Shown: positions 15,535 through 26,000, counted from the first letter of the stretch. The stretch: 64,000 nt of DNA from Haloactinospora alba (GCF_006717075.1 NZ_VFQC01000001.1:496001-560000), one strand, 5' to 3'. Notes: generated by a model from the sequence alone, not told the origin. Translations and numbers: made by a program.

Positions 15535-15943
15535 GCCCATTGTCCTGAAAGACTGCTTTATCGAGGTCGACGGCGTGACGCTGTCCGACAACTCGAACCA
15601 GGTCACGGTGAACCGCAGCAAGAACGAGGTGGAAACCACCTCGTTCGGGTCCGGCGGCACCCGGCGCGCCCACGGGCTCGCCGATGACTCGTTCGAGATC
15701 CAGTTCATGCAGAGCTTCGAGCTCGCCTCAGTGGATGCGACGCTCTCGGATCTGCAGGAGAACGAGACTGAATTTCCGGTGGTGGTGCGGCCCACGAGCG
15801 ACCCGGTGGGCTCCTCGAACCCTGAGTACTCCGGAACCTGCATCTTGCTGGAGTACACCCCGTTGGACGCTTCACCGGGTGAGCTGTCCGAGATCTCGGT
15901 GACGTTCCCGGCGCAGGGCTCCATCGCGCGGGCCACGTCCTGA
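15527..15943 (+). CDS. Major tail (tube) protein
   Basis: 138 residues. Opens MAKPIVLKDCFIEVDGVTLS and continues as a beta-barrel pattern (VETTSFG, TRRAHGLADDSFEIQF, ATLSDL, VVVRPTS, SEISVTFPAQGSI). This matches short actinophage tail tube proteins that polymerise around the tape measure. It lies between connector genes and the tail chaperone genes, as expected. Start ATG overlaps the previous gene by 8 bp, with AAGGAGG upstream. The stop overlaps the next start as TGATG. Confidence 0.82.
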   Translation: MAKPIVLKDCFIEVDGVTLSDNSNQVTVNRSKNEVETTSFGSGGTRRAHGLADDSFEIQFMQSFELASVDATLSDLQENETEFPVVVRPTSDPVGSSNPEYSGTCILLEYTPLDASPGELSEISVTFPAQGSIARATS

Positions 15944-16473
15944 TGGCGCGTAGTAGCCCGCCTCCTCTTGAGGTGGAGGTGGGCCGCGAGGTCGCCCGGG
16001 TCGCCAAGGAGCTGCGGGCTGTCGACAAGAAGCTGCCAACGAAGTTCCGCGCCGAGCTGCGCAAGGCCGGCAAGAGTGGCGCCGACCGGGTGAAGTCCGA
16101 AGTCAAAAGCCTGCCCGTGAAAGGCGTCTCCGGCGGCACCTCGGCTCACCCGCACAAGCGGCGCCAGCTCCGCCGGCGGGTGGCCCGCGGTGTACGGGTG
16201 CGGGCCAGCACGAAGCAGGGCATGCGGATCGTTACCGCGATGCCCGAGGCCGAGCAGAGTGTGATCCCACGCGGGTTGGATTCGGCGACCCGGCACAGGG
16301 GCGGCGGGTGGCGTCACCCGGTGTTCGGTAATCGCGACGTGTGGGTCGACCAGACCGGCGGGTCGTGGTTCTTGGAGCCTTTGGGTGAGATGCAGCCCGA
16401 CGTACAAGCCAACGTCCGGCGTGTACTCGATGACGCCGCTGAGCAGGTGGCGGCAGCGGGAGGCAGCCAGTGA
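15943..16473 (+). CDS. HK97 gp10-like tail protein
   Basis: 176 residues, basic. The N-terminal VEVGREVARVAKELRAVDKKLPTKFRAELRKAG and central RRRVARGVRVRAS region with GGWRHPVFGN match HK97 gp10-type proteins, which take part in tail completion or the head-tail joint. The RHPVFG motif near residue 123 is typical. It overlaps the tail tube gene by one base (TGATG) and the next small gene by GTGA. Confidence 0.72.
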   Translation: MARSSPPPLEVEVGREVARVAKELRAVDKKLPTKFRAELRKAGKSGADRVKSEVKSLPVKGVSGGTSAHPHKRRQLRRRVARGVRVRASTKQGMRIVTAMPEAEQSVIPRGLDSATRHRGGGWRHPVFGNRDVWVDQTGGSWFLEPLGEMQPDVQANVRRVLDDAAEQVAAAGGSQ

Positions 16474-16634
16474 CAGCACCGGTGCCGACCCGCGAGGAGG
16501 CCCTGGCGACCGCGGCCCGGCTGCTGCGTGACGCCGAGATGATTCAAGACCGCGGCCTGATGGAGCTCTACACCGAGATGGCCAACGGGTGGTTGTCGCT
16601 GGCGTCGGTGCTCCAGGACGCGGAGTCCGCGTAA
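16470..16634 (+). CDS. Small helical tail-region protein, 54 aa
   Basis: 54 residues starting at a GTG overlapping the previous stop (GTGA). It reads VTAPVPTREEALATAARLLR and then helices with two Met-rich turns, ending VLQDAESA. Small proteins of this pattern sit at this point in many actinophage tail modules. It is short but the overlap and codon pattern make it a likely gene. Function unknown. Bases 16635-16733 that follow contain no gene. Confidence 0.6.
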   Translation: MTAPVPTREEALATAARLLRDAEMIQDRGLMELYTEMANGWLSLASVLQDAESA

Positions 16635-16733
16635 AGCGTGGCTCGGCCGGGTTCTCGGGTCCCTGGTCGGGCCACTCACTCAGACCCGAGAAGCCCCGGA
16701 AGGAAGCCCCGAGATGGCCCGAGGAGAGACCCG

Positions 16734-17093
16734 ATGACCAGCAAGCAGAACGCCACGATCACCAACATCGACTACGACAAGCCACCCGAGGACGCCGCGG
16801 AGGCCGCCGAGGCTGAGGCCGAGGACCGGCGCCACGTCCTCCAGGTGCCCACCGGCGACGGCGAGAATCTCGAACTCGTGCTGCCCAAGCGGTGGAAGCG
16901 GTTCAAGTTCATGCGCCGCATGAGCTCCGGCGACCTGTGGGGAGCGATCGAGGCGATCGGTTTCGCCGAGGAGCAGCTCGACCGGCTCGAAGAAGCTGAC
17001 ATCAGCGAAGAGGAATTCGAGCAGGCGGTGCGCACCCTCGGTGAGTCGCTGACCGGCAAGTCTGAGGGAAAGTCCTCGAACTCGAAGGACTGA
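16734..17093 (+). CDS. Tail assembly chaperone, short form (gpG-like)
   Basis: 119 residues from an ATG after GAGGAGAGA. An acidic, Ala-rich N-terminus is followed by LELVLPKRWKRFKFMRRMSSGDLWGAIEAIGFAEEQLDRL, the typical chaperone pattern. It precedes the tape measure gene with a second overlapping frame. Near its end is the slippery heptamer GGGAAAG at 17066, the same heptamer as in lambda G, positioned so that a -1 shift fuses it to the downstream frame. The short product ends 7 codons after the shift site. Confidence 0.86.
   Translation: MTSKQNATITNIDYDKPPEDAAEAAEAEAEDRRHVLQVPTGDGENLELVLPKRWKRFKFMRRMSSGDLWGAIEAIGFAEEQLDRLEEADISEEEFEQAVRTLGESLTGKSEGKSSNSKD
17066..17072 (+). promoter_or_regulatory. 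-1 ribosomal frameshift site GGGAAAG
   Basis: In the zero frame it is read G GGA AAG. The downstream chaperone frame is minus one and is open from this point on. It is the only XXXYYYZ heptamer in the overlap. The first base after the site continues directly into GTC CTC GAA in the new frame. Confidence 0.88.
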
Positions 17094-17470
17094 TCCCTGA
17101 CGAGCTGCTCCAGCTCGCCGTGTTGGTGAGCGAGCACTCTGAGGACGTCGAGGCCGACCTCGCGCGCTACTACCCACGCGACGCCGACCAGCTCAACGCG
17201 TTCTTCCGCGGCGAGATGAGCATCCGGCGGCTCCACGTCCTCGTCTCCCGACTCCCGCGCGATTCGGCGACCCACGCCGTGCGGGTCGGCGGGCGCGGCC
17301 ACGCCGACTGGGACGACCACACCGAGCTCATGGCCGGGGTGATCGAGGAGCTGCGCAGGTTCCAACTGCTGTTCCGCCAGGCGAATACCGACCCGAAGAA
17401 GAGCCACACGCTGCCGCGGGACATCGACTACGTGCCGCGGCCCTGGAACGACGAAACCACACCTGAATAA
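17066..17470 (+). CDS. Tail assembly chaperone extension (gpT-like), frameshift product
   Basis: Translated only as the C-terminal half of a GT-type fusion from 16734. The added part starts VLELEGLIPDELLQLAVLVS and runs about 135 residues to the stop at 17470, with a mid region FRGEMSIRRLHVLVSRLP and a PRPWNDE tail. No good independent start or ribosome-binding site is seen (TTG 17120 is weak). In lambda, the G/GT ratio controls tail assembly around the tape measure protein; the same is expected here. Confidence 0.82.
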   Translation, partial: GKVLELEGLIPDELLQLAVLVSEHSEDVEADLARYYPRDADQLNAFFRGEMSIRRLHVLVSRLPRDSATHAVRVGGRGHADWDDHTELMAGVIEELRRFQLLFRQANTDPKKSHTLPRDIDYVPRPWNDETTPE

Positions 17471-17488
17471 CGCCGAAGGAGGTGACGC

Positions 17489-20400
17489 ATGGCCTCGGTC
17501 ACCAGCCTCGGGTTCAACATATTCAGCTCGTGGTCCGGCAAGGGTGTCCGCGACGCCGTCAAGGACGTCTCCGGGTTCTCCGACCGGATGAAGCAGGTCG
17601 GGTCGAATGTCCGCGGGGTCGGCGAGACCATGTCGGCCTCGGTCACCGCGCCGCTGGTCGGCATCGGTACGGCAGCGGTGGCAACAGCCGGAGAGTTCGA
17701 GAGCGCCATGCAGGGCGTGGCCGCCGTGACCGGCGCCACAGGAGAGGCGTTCTCCGACCTGGAAGAGGAAGCCAAGCAGCTCGGTTCCAGCACCGCATTC
17801 AGCGCAACCGAAGCGGCGAATGCGATGGAGTTCCTCGGAATGGCCGGCTGGGACAACACCCAGATCCTCTCCGGCATGGAGGACGTGCTGGACTTGGCGT
17901 CCTCGGGTCAACTGGAGCTGGCGGCCGCAGCGGATGTCGCCTCGAACGTCATGTCCGCGTTCGGGATGGAGGCGTCCGAATCCCAGCGTGCAGCTGACGC
18001 ACTCGCATTCGCATCAGGTAATGCGAATGTGAACGTCGAAGGGCTTGGAATGAGTTTGTCCAAGTCCGCGGGTGCGGCCAGCTCTGCGGGCTGGGAGGTC
18101 GAGCAGGCCACGGCTGCGCTGGGCCTGTTCGGTGACGCTGGTATTCGCGCTGAGGAGGCTGGTACTGGTCTTTCTGGGATCCTCGGCGAAATCATGGCGG
18201 AGGGCTCTCAAGCCTCGGAGGTGTTTAGCGATTTCGATATTGCGCTGAAGAACTCCGACGGATCGGTACGCAGCCTCTCCGAGATCCTGATTGACGCCAA
18301 GGATGCTGGCATTGGTTTCAATGATGCGACCGAGGCGTTCGGTGCCGAGCATGGCAAGAAGTTCGCCACCATGCTCGGCTTGTCCACCGAGCATCTGAAG
18401 GATGCAAAGTTTTCCGCTGATGACGCAGCAGATTCCGCAGGCCGTATGGCGGAAACCCGAATGGAGGGGTTCCAGGGCGGCGTCAAGGAGCTGAAGAGCG
18501 CCTTCGAGGGTCTGATGATCGCGATCGCCGATTCAGGGTTGCTGTCATGGATCACCTCGGTTGTCGGCAAGGTCACTGAGTGGACCCAGGCTGTATCGAA
18601 GGCGCACCCGTGGCTGCTCAAGCTCGGTGTGATCCTCGGCGTGGTGGCCGCAGTGATCGGGCCGCTGCTGATCGTCGTCGGGGCGCTGATCAGCGCGATC
18701 GGGGCGATCGGGGCTGTGATGACGCCGGTCGTCGGTGTCGTCGCTGCGGTGGTGGCTGGGATCGCCGCGCTCGGTGCCGCACTCGTCCTGGCGTGGAAGC
18801 GGTCAGAGCAGTTCCGCGGCGCCGTCATGGGTGCCTGGGACGGCATCCAGGCCGGCTGGAATGCGCTGTGGGAGGGCGCGCTCAAACCCGGTATCGATGC
18901 CCTCGTCGGCATCTGGAAGCAGATGTGGCCCACGATCAAGCAAACCGCGATCGACGCGTGGAACGCGGTCATGGCCAAGTTCAACGAGATCAGGCCGAAA
19001 TTCCAGAAGATCTTCGATCGGATCGCGACGATCGTCAAGATAGCTGTCGCGATCATCCAATCTGTGTGGGATGACCACGGCGACACCGTGATGTCGGTCA
19101 TCTCCTTCATTCAGAATGTGTTCGTCGCCCGCCTTAAAGGTGCTTTCCAGATCATCACTGGAATCGTTAAGGGCGCATTCCAGATCATCACCGGCATCTT
19201 CTCCGGAGCCCTCGACGTGATCTCCGGGGTGCTGGATATCTTCATCGGTCTGTTTACCGGCGACTGGCGCCGGATGTGGGACGGCGTCCGGCGGATCTTC
19301 TCCGGGGTATGGACTGCCGTGACTTCCATCTTCCAGGGCGCCGTCACCATCCTGAAGGGCCTCGTCTCCGGTCTCATCACCGGCATCGTGACGCCATTCA
19401 AGTGGCTATGGAACTGGCTGGTCGGAAACTCGCTAATCCCGAACTTGGTCGCCGCGATCAAGATGCACTTCACGATTATGAAGACGATCATCAAGACCAT
19501 ATTCCGGGCGATCCGCGCCATCGCTATATGGGTATGGCGCAACCTCGTCCTACGCGTCGTCAACTTCGTTCTGAACCTACGTGACCGGACTGTTGCGGTA
19601 TTCGTGGCGCTGAGGAACAGGGCGCGGTCGATCTGGAACACCATCCGCACCTGGCTGACGGACCGTGCCCGTTCACTACGCGATCGGGTCGTTGACGCGC
19701 TCACCACGCTGAAAGAAAAATCCGTCGATGCGTTCGAGAAAGCGAAGGACGGCGTAAAGAAAGCCTGGAACAAACTCAAGTCGGTGGCGAAGACCCCGGT
19801 TGAGTTCGCGATCGAAACCGTCTACAACCAGGGTCTGCGGAAGCTCTGGAACAAGGTCGCCGAAAAGGTTCCCGGCATCAGCAAGCTGGGCAAGGCCCAG
19901 GTCCCGAAGGGCTTCGCTGGTGGTGGTGTGGTCCCCGGCTACCAGTCGGCCAAGCGCGACGATGTGATGACGCCGATGCGATCCGGTGAGGGTGTGTTGG
20001 TGCCGGAGGTTGTCAGGGGGCTCGGCCCGGGATTCGTCCACTCGCTCAACGCGGTCGGCAACAGCGGTGGCGTCGGCGCGGTGCGCAAGCTGTCGGAGCA
20101 GACCAACCGGGCGGGCCTCGGCCAGGCCCCACGGGACGGCACCGGAACATTCGCCAATCAGGCTGGTTTCGCGCGCGGTGGTGTGGTCGGTGAGTGGATC
20201 TCCGACAAGTGGGACGACATCGCGGGCAAGGCCAAGGAGTGGGCCACCAAGCCGTTCAATGCCTTGAGCGACAAGATCAAGGGCAAGTTCGGCACCGGCG
20301 ACAATTTCGAGGGCATCCCGCACCACGCGTTCAAGCTCATCAAGGAGAAGGCCCTCGACGCGTTCAAGGACGCCGATGATGAGTGGGCGTCCATGGGCGG

Positions 20401-21073
20401 CGCCGACTCGTGGGTCGGGCTCGCGAGCGCATCAGAGCGGCTGCAGCGTGCCGCGCGGTTCGCCCGCAAGCAGCACGGCGACCCCTACGTGTGGGGCGGT
20501 GTCGGACCTAACGGCTACGACTGCAGCGGGTTCATGGCCGCTATTGAGAACAAGATCCGCGGGACTCACCCATACAGCCGCCGTTACACCACGCACAACT
20601 TCTCCGGTGGTGGCCCGGCCGGCTGGGAGCGTGGGCTGCGCAGCCCGTTCATGATCGGCAACACGCACTCTGGTGTGGGCCACCAGGCCGGCACGTTGAT
20701 GGGGGTAAACGTAGAGGCCGCCGGCGGCGGCAAGGGCGTGCGGGTGGGGACGTCCGCGCGTGGTGCCGGAGCTGGCATGTTCACCAGCCGGTGGGGATTC
20801 GCCCCGGTCGCTGGTGACAGCACGGCCAGTGGTAAATCCCGCGGTGGTGTGGTGGCCGACCGAGGCGCGACCCTGTCGCCGGGGCTCAACCTGCTCAACA
20901 ACCGGACCGGGAAGCCCGAGCCGCTGCAGCGTGTCGATCGGGAGCAGGAGCCCGCCGAGGTGCACCTCTACCTGCATGGCGACGACGAGGAGCAGCTGCG
21001 TCGGCTGCGTAAGCAGATCCGGATCAAGGGCGGGAACGTGCAGACCGTCCTGGGCAATGGGGGGCGCCGATGA
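17489..21073 (+). CDS. Tail tape measure protein with NlpC/P60 domain
   Basis: 1194 residues, ATG after AAGGAGG. The N-terminus (FSDRMKQVGSNVRGVGETMS, then AMEFLGMAGW, ASSAGWEVEQATAALGLFGDAG) matches TP901-type tape measures. Residues 370-450 hold hydrophobic segments, then long amphipathic helices. At residues about 990-1090 lies an NlpC/P60-like peptidase: GDPYVWGG, YDCSGF with Cys1012, and GHQAG with His1065. It sets tail length and the C-terminal hydrolase probably cuts peptidoglycan during DNA entry. The C-terminus ends with a helical basic region. Length predicts a tail of roughly 180 nm by the usual 1.5 angstrom per residue, an estimate only. Confidence 0.93.
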   Translation: MASVTSLGFNIFSSWSGKGVRDAVKDVSGFSDRMKQVGSNVRGVGETMSASVTAPLVGIGTAAVATAGEFESAMQGVAAVTGATGEAFSDLEEEAKQLGSSTAFSATEAANAMEFLGMAGWDNTQILSGMEDVLDLASSGQLELAAAADVASNVMSAFGMEASESQRAADALAFASGNANVNVEGLGMSLSKSAGAASSAGWEVEQATAALGLFGDAGIRAEEAGTGLSGILGEIMAEGSQASEVFSDFDIALKNSDGSVRSLSEILIDAKDAGIGFNDATEAFGAEHGKKFATMLGLSTEHLKDAKFSADDAADSAGRMAETRMEGFQGGVKELKSAFEGLMIAIADSGLLSWITSVVGKVTEWTQAVSKAHPWLLKLGVILGVVAAVIGPLLIVVGALISAIGAIGAVMTPVVGVVAAVVAGIAALGAALVLAWKRSEQFRGAVMGAWDGIQAGWNALWEGALKPGIDALVGIWKQMWPTIKQTAIDAWNAVMAKFNEIRPKFQKIFDRIATIVKIAVAIIQSVWDDHGDTVMSVISFIQNVFVARLKGAFQIITGIVKGAFQIITGIFSGALDVISGVLDIFIGLFTGDWRRMWDGVRRIFSGVWTAVTSIFQGAVTILKGLVSGLITGIVTPFKWLWNWLVGNSLIPNLVAAIKMHFTIMKTIIKTIFRAIRAIAIWVWRNLVLRVVNFVLNLRDRTVAVFVALRNRARSIWNTIRTWLTDRARSLRDRVVDALTTLKEKSVDAFEKAKDGVKKAWNKLKSVAKTPVEFAIETVYNQGLRKLWNKVAEKVPGISKLGKAQVPKGFAGGGVVPGYQSAKRDDVMTPMRSGEGVLVPEVVRGLGPGFVHSLNAVGNSGGVGAVRKLSEQTNRAGLGQAPRDGTGTFANQAGFARGGVVGEWISDKWDDIAGKAKEWATKPFNALSDKIKGKFGTGDNFEGIPHHAFKLIKEKALDAFKDADDEWASMGGADSWVGLASASERLQRAARFARKQHGDPYVWGGVGPNGYDCSGFMAAIENKIRGTHPYSRRYTTHNFSGGGPAGWERGLRSPFMIGNTHSGVGHQAGTLMGVNVEAAGGGKGVRVGTSARGAGAGMFTSRWGFAPVAGDSTASGKSRGGVVADRGATLSPGLNLLNNRTGKPEPLQRVDREQEPAEVHLYLHGDDEEQLRRLRKQIRIKGGNVQTVLGNGGRR

Positions 21074-23073
21074 TCTCCCTGGTGGGGTCCACCGACGCCG
21101 GAGGTTTCGTCACCGAGGCCACCGTGGCCCTGCCCGACGGGGTCGAGGATGGCGACCGGCTGCTGATGCTCGCGAGCGCGAACGATTTCGACGAGATCGT
21201 CAGCCTGCCCAGTGGGTGGGCAGTTCTCACCGAAGATGTTATCGGCGCCGACGTCGCCACGTACGTTCTCACCCGCACCGCTGACGGCGAGCCTGCCGAC
21301 TACACCGTTGAGTGGAGCGGTGAACACTGGCATTTCCTGAACCTGCTCGCGTGGCGCGGTGTGTCGGGGGTCCGGTCGCACGAGGTAGTCAGCAGCGACG
21401 CCGCCTCTACCATCGACCTGCCGGTCCTGCAGGCCGAATCCGGTGACGCCCTGGTGGCCTACGGGTTCCACGACGCGGAGACCAGCAAGAGCTGGCCGGG
21501 CGCGCTGACCGAGATCACGAACCTACCGCGCGGCATCATCTCCGCGTGGGAGACGCCGGGTGAGGGGCCAACTGAGGCGCACACGCTCACCGCAGGAGTG
21601 AGCGGCCACATCGCGGCGACCGCGATACTCCTAGCTGCGGAGGAGGAGCCGGACCCCTCGGTCAGCCTGCCGATCACCCTGCGTGCTCAGCTCCAGATCG
21701 CTGCGGGCGAGTGGACCGAGATCACCGACGATGTGCGCGCCGGGGGTGCGGGCGATGTAAAGATTCAGCGTGGCCGGTCAGACGAGGCGAGCACGGCGGA
21801 CGCGTCCAGCTGTAGGTTTACGCTCGACAACCGGTCCGGGAAGTACTCACCGGACCACCCGGAGAGCCCGCACTACAAGCAGCTCGGCCGTAACACGTCA
21901 CTGCGGGTGGGGATCGCCTCGACGGACAGCAGTACGATCTACTGGCGATTCGCCGGTGAGATAGCGGAATGGCCGTTGAGGTGGGACGTCTCCGAAGCGG
22001 ACGTCACGATCCCGATCGAGGCGTCCGGGCCGCTCCGGCGTCTCAATCAGGGCGAACCACCAGCGCGGTCAGCGCTGCGCCGCTACATCCGCTCCCAGGA
22101 CCCCATCACCTACTGGCCACTCACTGATGGTGAGTCCGCGGTGCTGGCGTCCCCAGACGTGGGAGCCTACGACATGGCTCCGCTCGCGGGGCCGTTTCCC
22201 GGCGGCAACATCAACTATGTCCGCATCCGCATGGACTGGCGCGCGGGTGGCCTGGCCCCATGGCTGGAGAACGTTTCCCAGACCACTGGGGACTTCGGGA
22301 AGATCACCGGTCGGTCCTCCCGTGATGACGTCAGCAACGAATGGTCGGTGGACCTGGTGCGGTCCGGCGCTGGCGGAGACGACACGCTGGTGATCCACTC
22401 CCGTCACTCCGGCGACGGCGAAACCCAGGAGTGGCAGCTCGGATTCGACGCTGGGACTGAGGAGATCACCCTAGGGGTGCGTCTGCTGCCTGAGGACGGG
22501 ACGCCTCCCTCCCTGACCAGCCTGGCCACCGTCACAGAGCCGCGGTTTTTCCTCGATACCCAGCCGCGGCACGTCCGGGTGCGCGTCACGGACAGCGGCG
22601 GTGGTGAGTCCGATTGGGCTATCTACATCGACGGCACTCTGCTCGCCAACGACACCACCTCAGGCCACACAGCCCCTCGGCCAGTTGCGCGGGTTGAGTA
22701 CCAGTGGGACCTCGACGAGTCCATTGATGCTCACGACCATGCTGCCTTGGGTCATATCACCATCTGGGACGAAGGGGCAGTGCCAGCCCCACCCACAGCG
22801 CTGGACATGACCCAGGCGATGAACGGTCACCAGGGGGAGCGCGCCGGAGTCCGTATCCAGCGTGTCCTGTCCGAGGAGGAGACCCCGTTCCGCGCGGTGG
22901 GGGATCTGGAGGCCACTCCTCCGATGGGGCCTCAGCAGACTGCCGGCCCGCTGGAGATCATCCGGGAGGCTGAGCTCGTCGACGACGGGGTTATACACGA
23001 GGCGCGGGACGAGGTGGCGCTGATCTACCGCACCAACCGCAGCCGCTACAACCAGAAGAGGAGTGACGCGTGA
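21070..23073 (+). CDS. Minor tail protein, N-terminal part
   Basis: 667 residues, ATGA overlap with the tape measure gene. The first 200 residues form a jelly-roll-like region, followed by the actinophage minor tail pattern VKIQRGRSDEA, CRFTLDNRSGKYSPDHPESP and a beta-rich LamG-like region around residues 370-560. It ends abruptly in RTNRSRYNQKRSDA. In related actinophage proteins this NQ region continues into LDYxAGHVSPPLEP in the same chain; here that continuation is found in the next gene after a phosphatase domain. It is therefore probably the N-terminal portion of a once single protein. Likely part of the distal tail. Confidence 0.78.
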   Translation: MISLVGSTDAGGFVTEATVALPDGVEDGDRLLMLASANDFDEIVSLPSGWAVLTEDVIGADVATYVLTRTADGEPADYTVEWSGEHWHFLNLLAWRGVSGVRSHEVVSSDAASTIDLPVLQAESGDALVAYGFHDAETSKSWPGALTEITNLPRGIISAWETPGEGPTEAHTLTAGVSGHIAATAILLAAEEEPDPSVSLPITLRAQLQIAAGEWTEITDDVRAGGAGDVKIQRGRSDEASTADASSCRFTLDNRSGKYSPDHPESPHYKQLGRNTSLRVGIASTDSSTIYWRFAGEIAEWPLRWDVSEADVTIPIEASGPLRRLNQGEPPARSALRRYIRSQDPITYWPLTDGESAVLASPDVGAYDMAPLAGPFPGGNINYVRIRMDWRAGGLAPWLENVSQTTGDFGKITGRSSRDDVSNEWSVDLVRSGAGGDDTLVIHSRHSGDGETQEWQLGFDAGTEEITLGVRLLPEDGTPPSLTSLATVTEPRFFLDTQPRHVRVRVTDSGGGESDWAIYIDGTLLANDTTSGHTAPRPVARVEYQWDLDESIDAHDHAALGHITIWDEGAVPAPPTALDMTQAMNGHQGERAGVRIQRVLSEEETPFRAVGDLEATPPMGPQQTAGPLEIIREAELVDDGVIHEARDEVALIYRTNRSRYNQKRSDA

Positions 23074-26000
23074 GCGTGGTGTGGACCTGGCATGGGGCGG
23101 CGACGCCAACGTCGGTGTGGGTGCGCGCCCGCGTCGAGGGAACCGACAGCTCCGCGGAGTTGTTGGTGTCAGAGCAAGAGGACATGTCTGGTCCCGTCAC
23201 CTACGGGCCGGTGTCCCCTGACTCGGTGGACATGGTCAGCATCGACGCTACTGGGTTGGACGCGGATACGCGCTACTACTACCGGTGGGTCATCGACGAT
23301 GTCGAGCAGACCGACTTCGACGGTACGTTCCTCACCGCACCACCGGATGATGGGCGGCCGCACAACTTCATCTTCGCCGTGGCCGGCGACGCGGGGCTGA
23401 CGGGTAATGGGGATGACTCCTACATCACCTCGGGCGTCAGCAACAACCCGGTATTCGACACCATGCGCAACAGGGCCTTGTCCGAGGGTTGGCTGGGCTT
23501 CTGCCACCTCGGTGACTTCTTCTACCGCGACGGCGAGTCCACCGACGCGTCCCACTTCCGCGACACCTATGACGACGTGCTCACCTACAACGGCGCGGAG
23601 GGCGCTTCGGCGCGGCAGGGACGGTTCTTCCGCAGCGTGAACATGACGCTCGCCCAAGACGACCACGACCTGATGGACAACAACACCGACAGCACCTCGC
23701 CGGGCCGCGACCCTGCGCTGACGGTGTACCGCGAGTCTGCGCCCCACTACCGGCTGCCGGCGGGGGATGGGGCCGAGGGGATCTACCAGTCGTGGCGGTG
23801 GGGGCGGGTGCTGTTCGTGCAGTGCGATGTGCGCGCCTATCGCGACCCCAACGCGGACTTCGACGACGACCCCAGTAGTCCGAAGACGATGCTCGGGTCC
23901 GGCCAGAAGTCCTGGATGGAACGCGTCCTGCGCAACAGTGACGCGCAGGCGCTGGTGTGGATCGTGCCGAGCCTGTGGCTGAGTGACCAGGGCGATCAGC
24001 AGAACATCGGGGTGTCGTACAGCGGCGGGGGATACTCTCACGACTCGTTCCGCCGGTTCCGTCAGGAACGAAAAGAGCTGGTGGAGCTGCTTGGCGATCA
24101 TGGGTGGCTGAACAGCATGGTCGCGCTGCAGGCAGACAAACACGCGCTGTCCATGTCCACCGGTCCGGCCAACCCGTGGGGCGGGTTTCCGCTGTTCATG
24201 TTCGCCAGCATGGACTCCGGGTTCAGCGATACACCCGAAGGGCAGTACGACCTCGGGCAAAGCCCGGGCCGCCAACGGTACGGAACTGTCCGTGTGGAGG
24301 ACAGTGGCCACACGATCGCGCTGCACGGCACGGGCTACATCAACGATGCTGTGTGGCGGTCCCATACCGCGTATGCCCATGTGGAGCCACGCACCATCGC
24401 GCTGGACTATCAGGCTGGCCACGTCAGCCCGCCGCTGGAACCCACCAACGATGACCAGCAGCTCACCAACGACTTCACCGCGTCGCGGCAAGACGGTGGG
24501 GAGGTGCGCTACGAGCGCGAGAACGGCCCGGTCAGTGTCCAGGACCCTCCGAACGGAGTCGGCCGCTACACCGGAAGCGAGACATTCAATGTCGCTTCTG
24601 ATGACCAGCTGCCGTCCCAAGCGGGATGGCATGTGCACAAGGGCACGGTCGATAAGGCGCGGTACCCGTCGGTGACCGTGGACCTGACGGACCGGACCCG
24701 GGCAGGGCTGCGGCCCGATGTCGCGCGTCTCGACGTGGGCGACCGGGTCACCATCGACAACCCGCCCAGCTTCTTGCCGCCCGAGCAGATCGACCTGATC
24801 GCCGAGGGCTACGAAGAGACGATCAATCTCGACTCGTGGGAGATCACGTACAACGCGTCTCCGGCCGAGAGCACGCAGGTGGCTCAAGTCGGTCCGGATC
24901 TGATCCTGAACTCGAACCATAACTTCGAGACCACGATCTACGGGTGGCGGGCAGTGGGCTCCACGGTGACCCGCACGCGCGAGCATGCCTACCGGGGACA
25001 GTACGCGGGCCGCATGGAGCCGGACGGCACATCGTCCAACGCCCGGATCCTCACCCGGATGGAGGACTCCCCGCGGGTGTACGCCGGGATCGAGTACGAG
25101 TTCAGCGTGTGGGTGCGGTCGGCCGCTGGCTACGACGTGGACATGAGCGTGCAGTGGTTCGACGCCGACGGCACTAGCATCAGCTTCCCCTTCATCTTGC
25201 CGAGCACGTCCATTCCGGCCGAGGAGTGGACCCAGCTCACCGCGTCCGCTGTCGCTCCCGAGGACGCACACCGGCTGCAGTGGTATATCAACCAGCGGGA
25301 CACCCCAGCCTCGACAGATGTGCTGTGGGTGGATCAGGCCATCATCAGCGACGGCGCCGACCCCGGCACGAACGCTCCGAACCGTGCTGACACCACCGGC
25401 TCCGAGCTGGCTGTAGGGGTGGGAGCGGACGACACCGAGTTCGTGGTGCACACAGTGCAGAACGAACGCGGCGACCAGGGGGCGCGGTGGATCAACTCCG
25501 ATGGCCCCACCTTCACGCATCCGCAGCAGATACCGGTCGACTTACGTCTGGCTGGCGAGGTAGTGCGGGTCACCAGGTCCGAGCCAGCCGGGTGGGACCT
25601 GTTTCGTGACGCGCGGCCTGCCGACACGTGGGGCACGTCCGAGTCCGGGCACGCCTGGATCGACACCACAGTGGCTGATACCACCATCGGCACCAGCGAC
25701 TCCTCGCAGTACGGGTTCGTCCAGCTCAACGCGTCGACGGAAACGATCCGAGTGCAGCGTCTCGATCTGGGAACCGACATCGCTGACTGCGAGGTGCTGT
25801 GGAGCGTTCGCACCAACCAGGTGTCATCTGGTTCGTCGCAGCTGCCGTCGTTGCTGCTGCGGTACCAAGGGGGAACCGACTACTACCGGTGCCGCGTGCA
25901 TCTGAACGCTGATGAAACGGTATCGGTGTCGATCACCCGTGGCACCAGCCAGGTCGGTGGGACGGTCGACCTGCCGCTGCTGACCTACGCCGCCAGCGCT

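Noticed and set aside
23169-25520. 783-codon open frame on the minus strand
   Set aside because: Opposite the phosphatase/tail gene. It is an artefact of high GC third positions; its translation lacks domains and the plus-strand protein has clear motifs.
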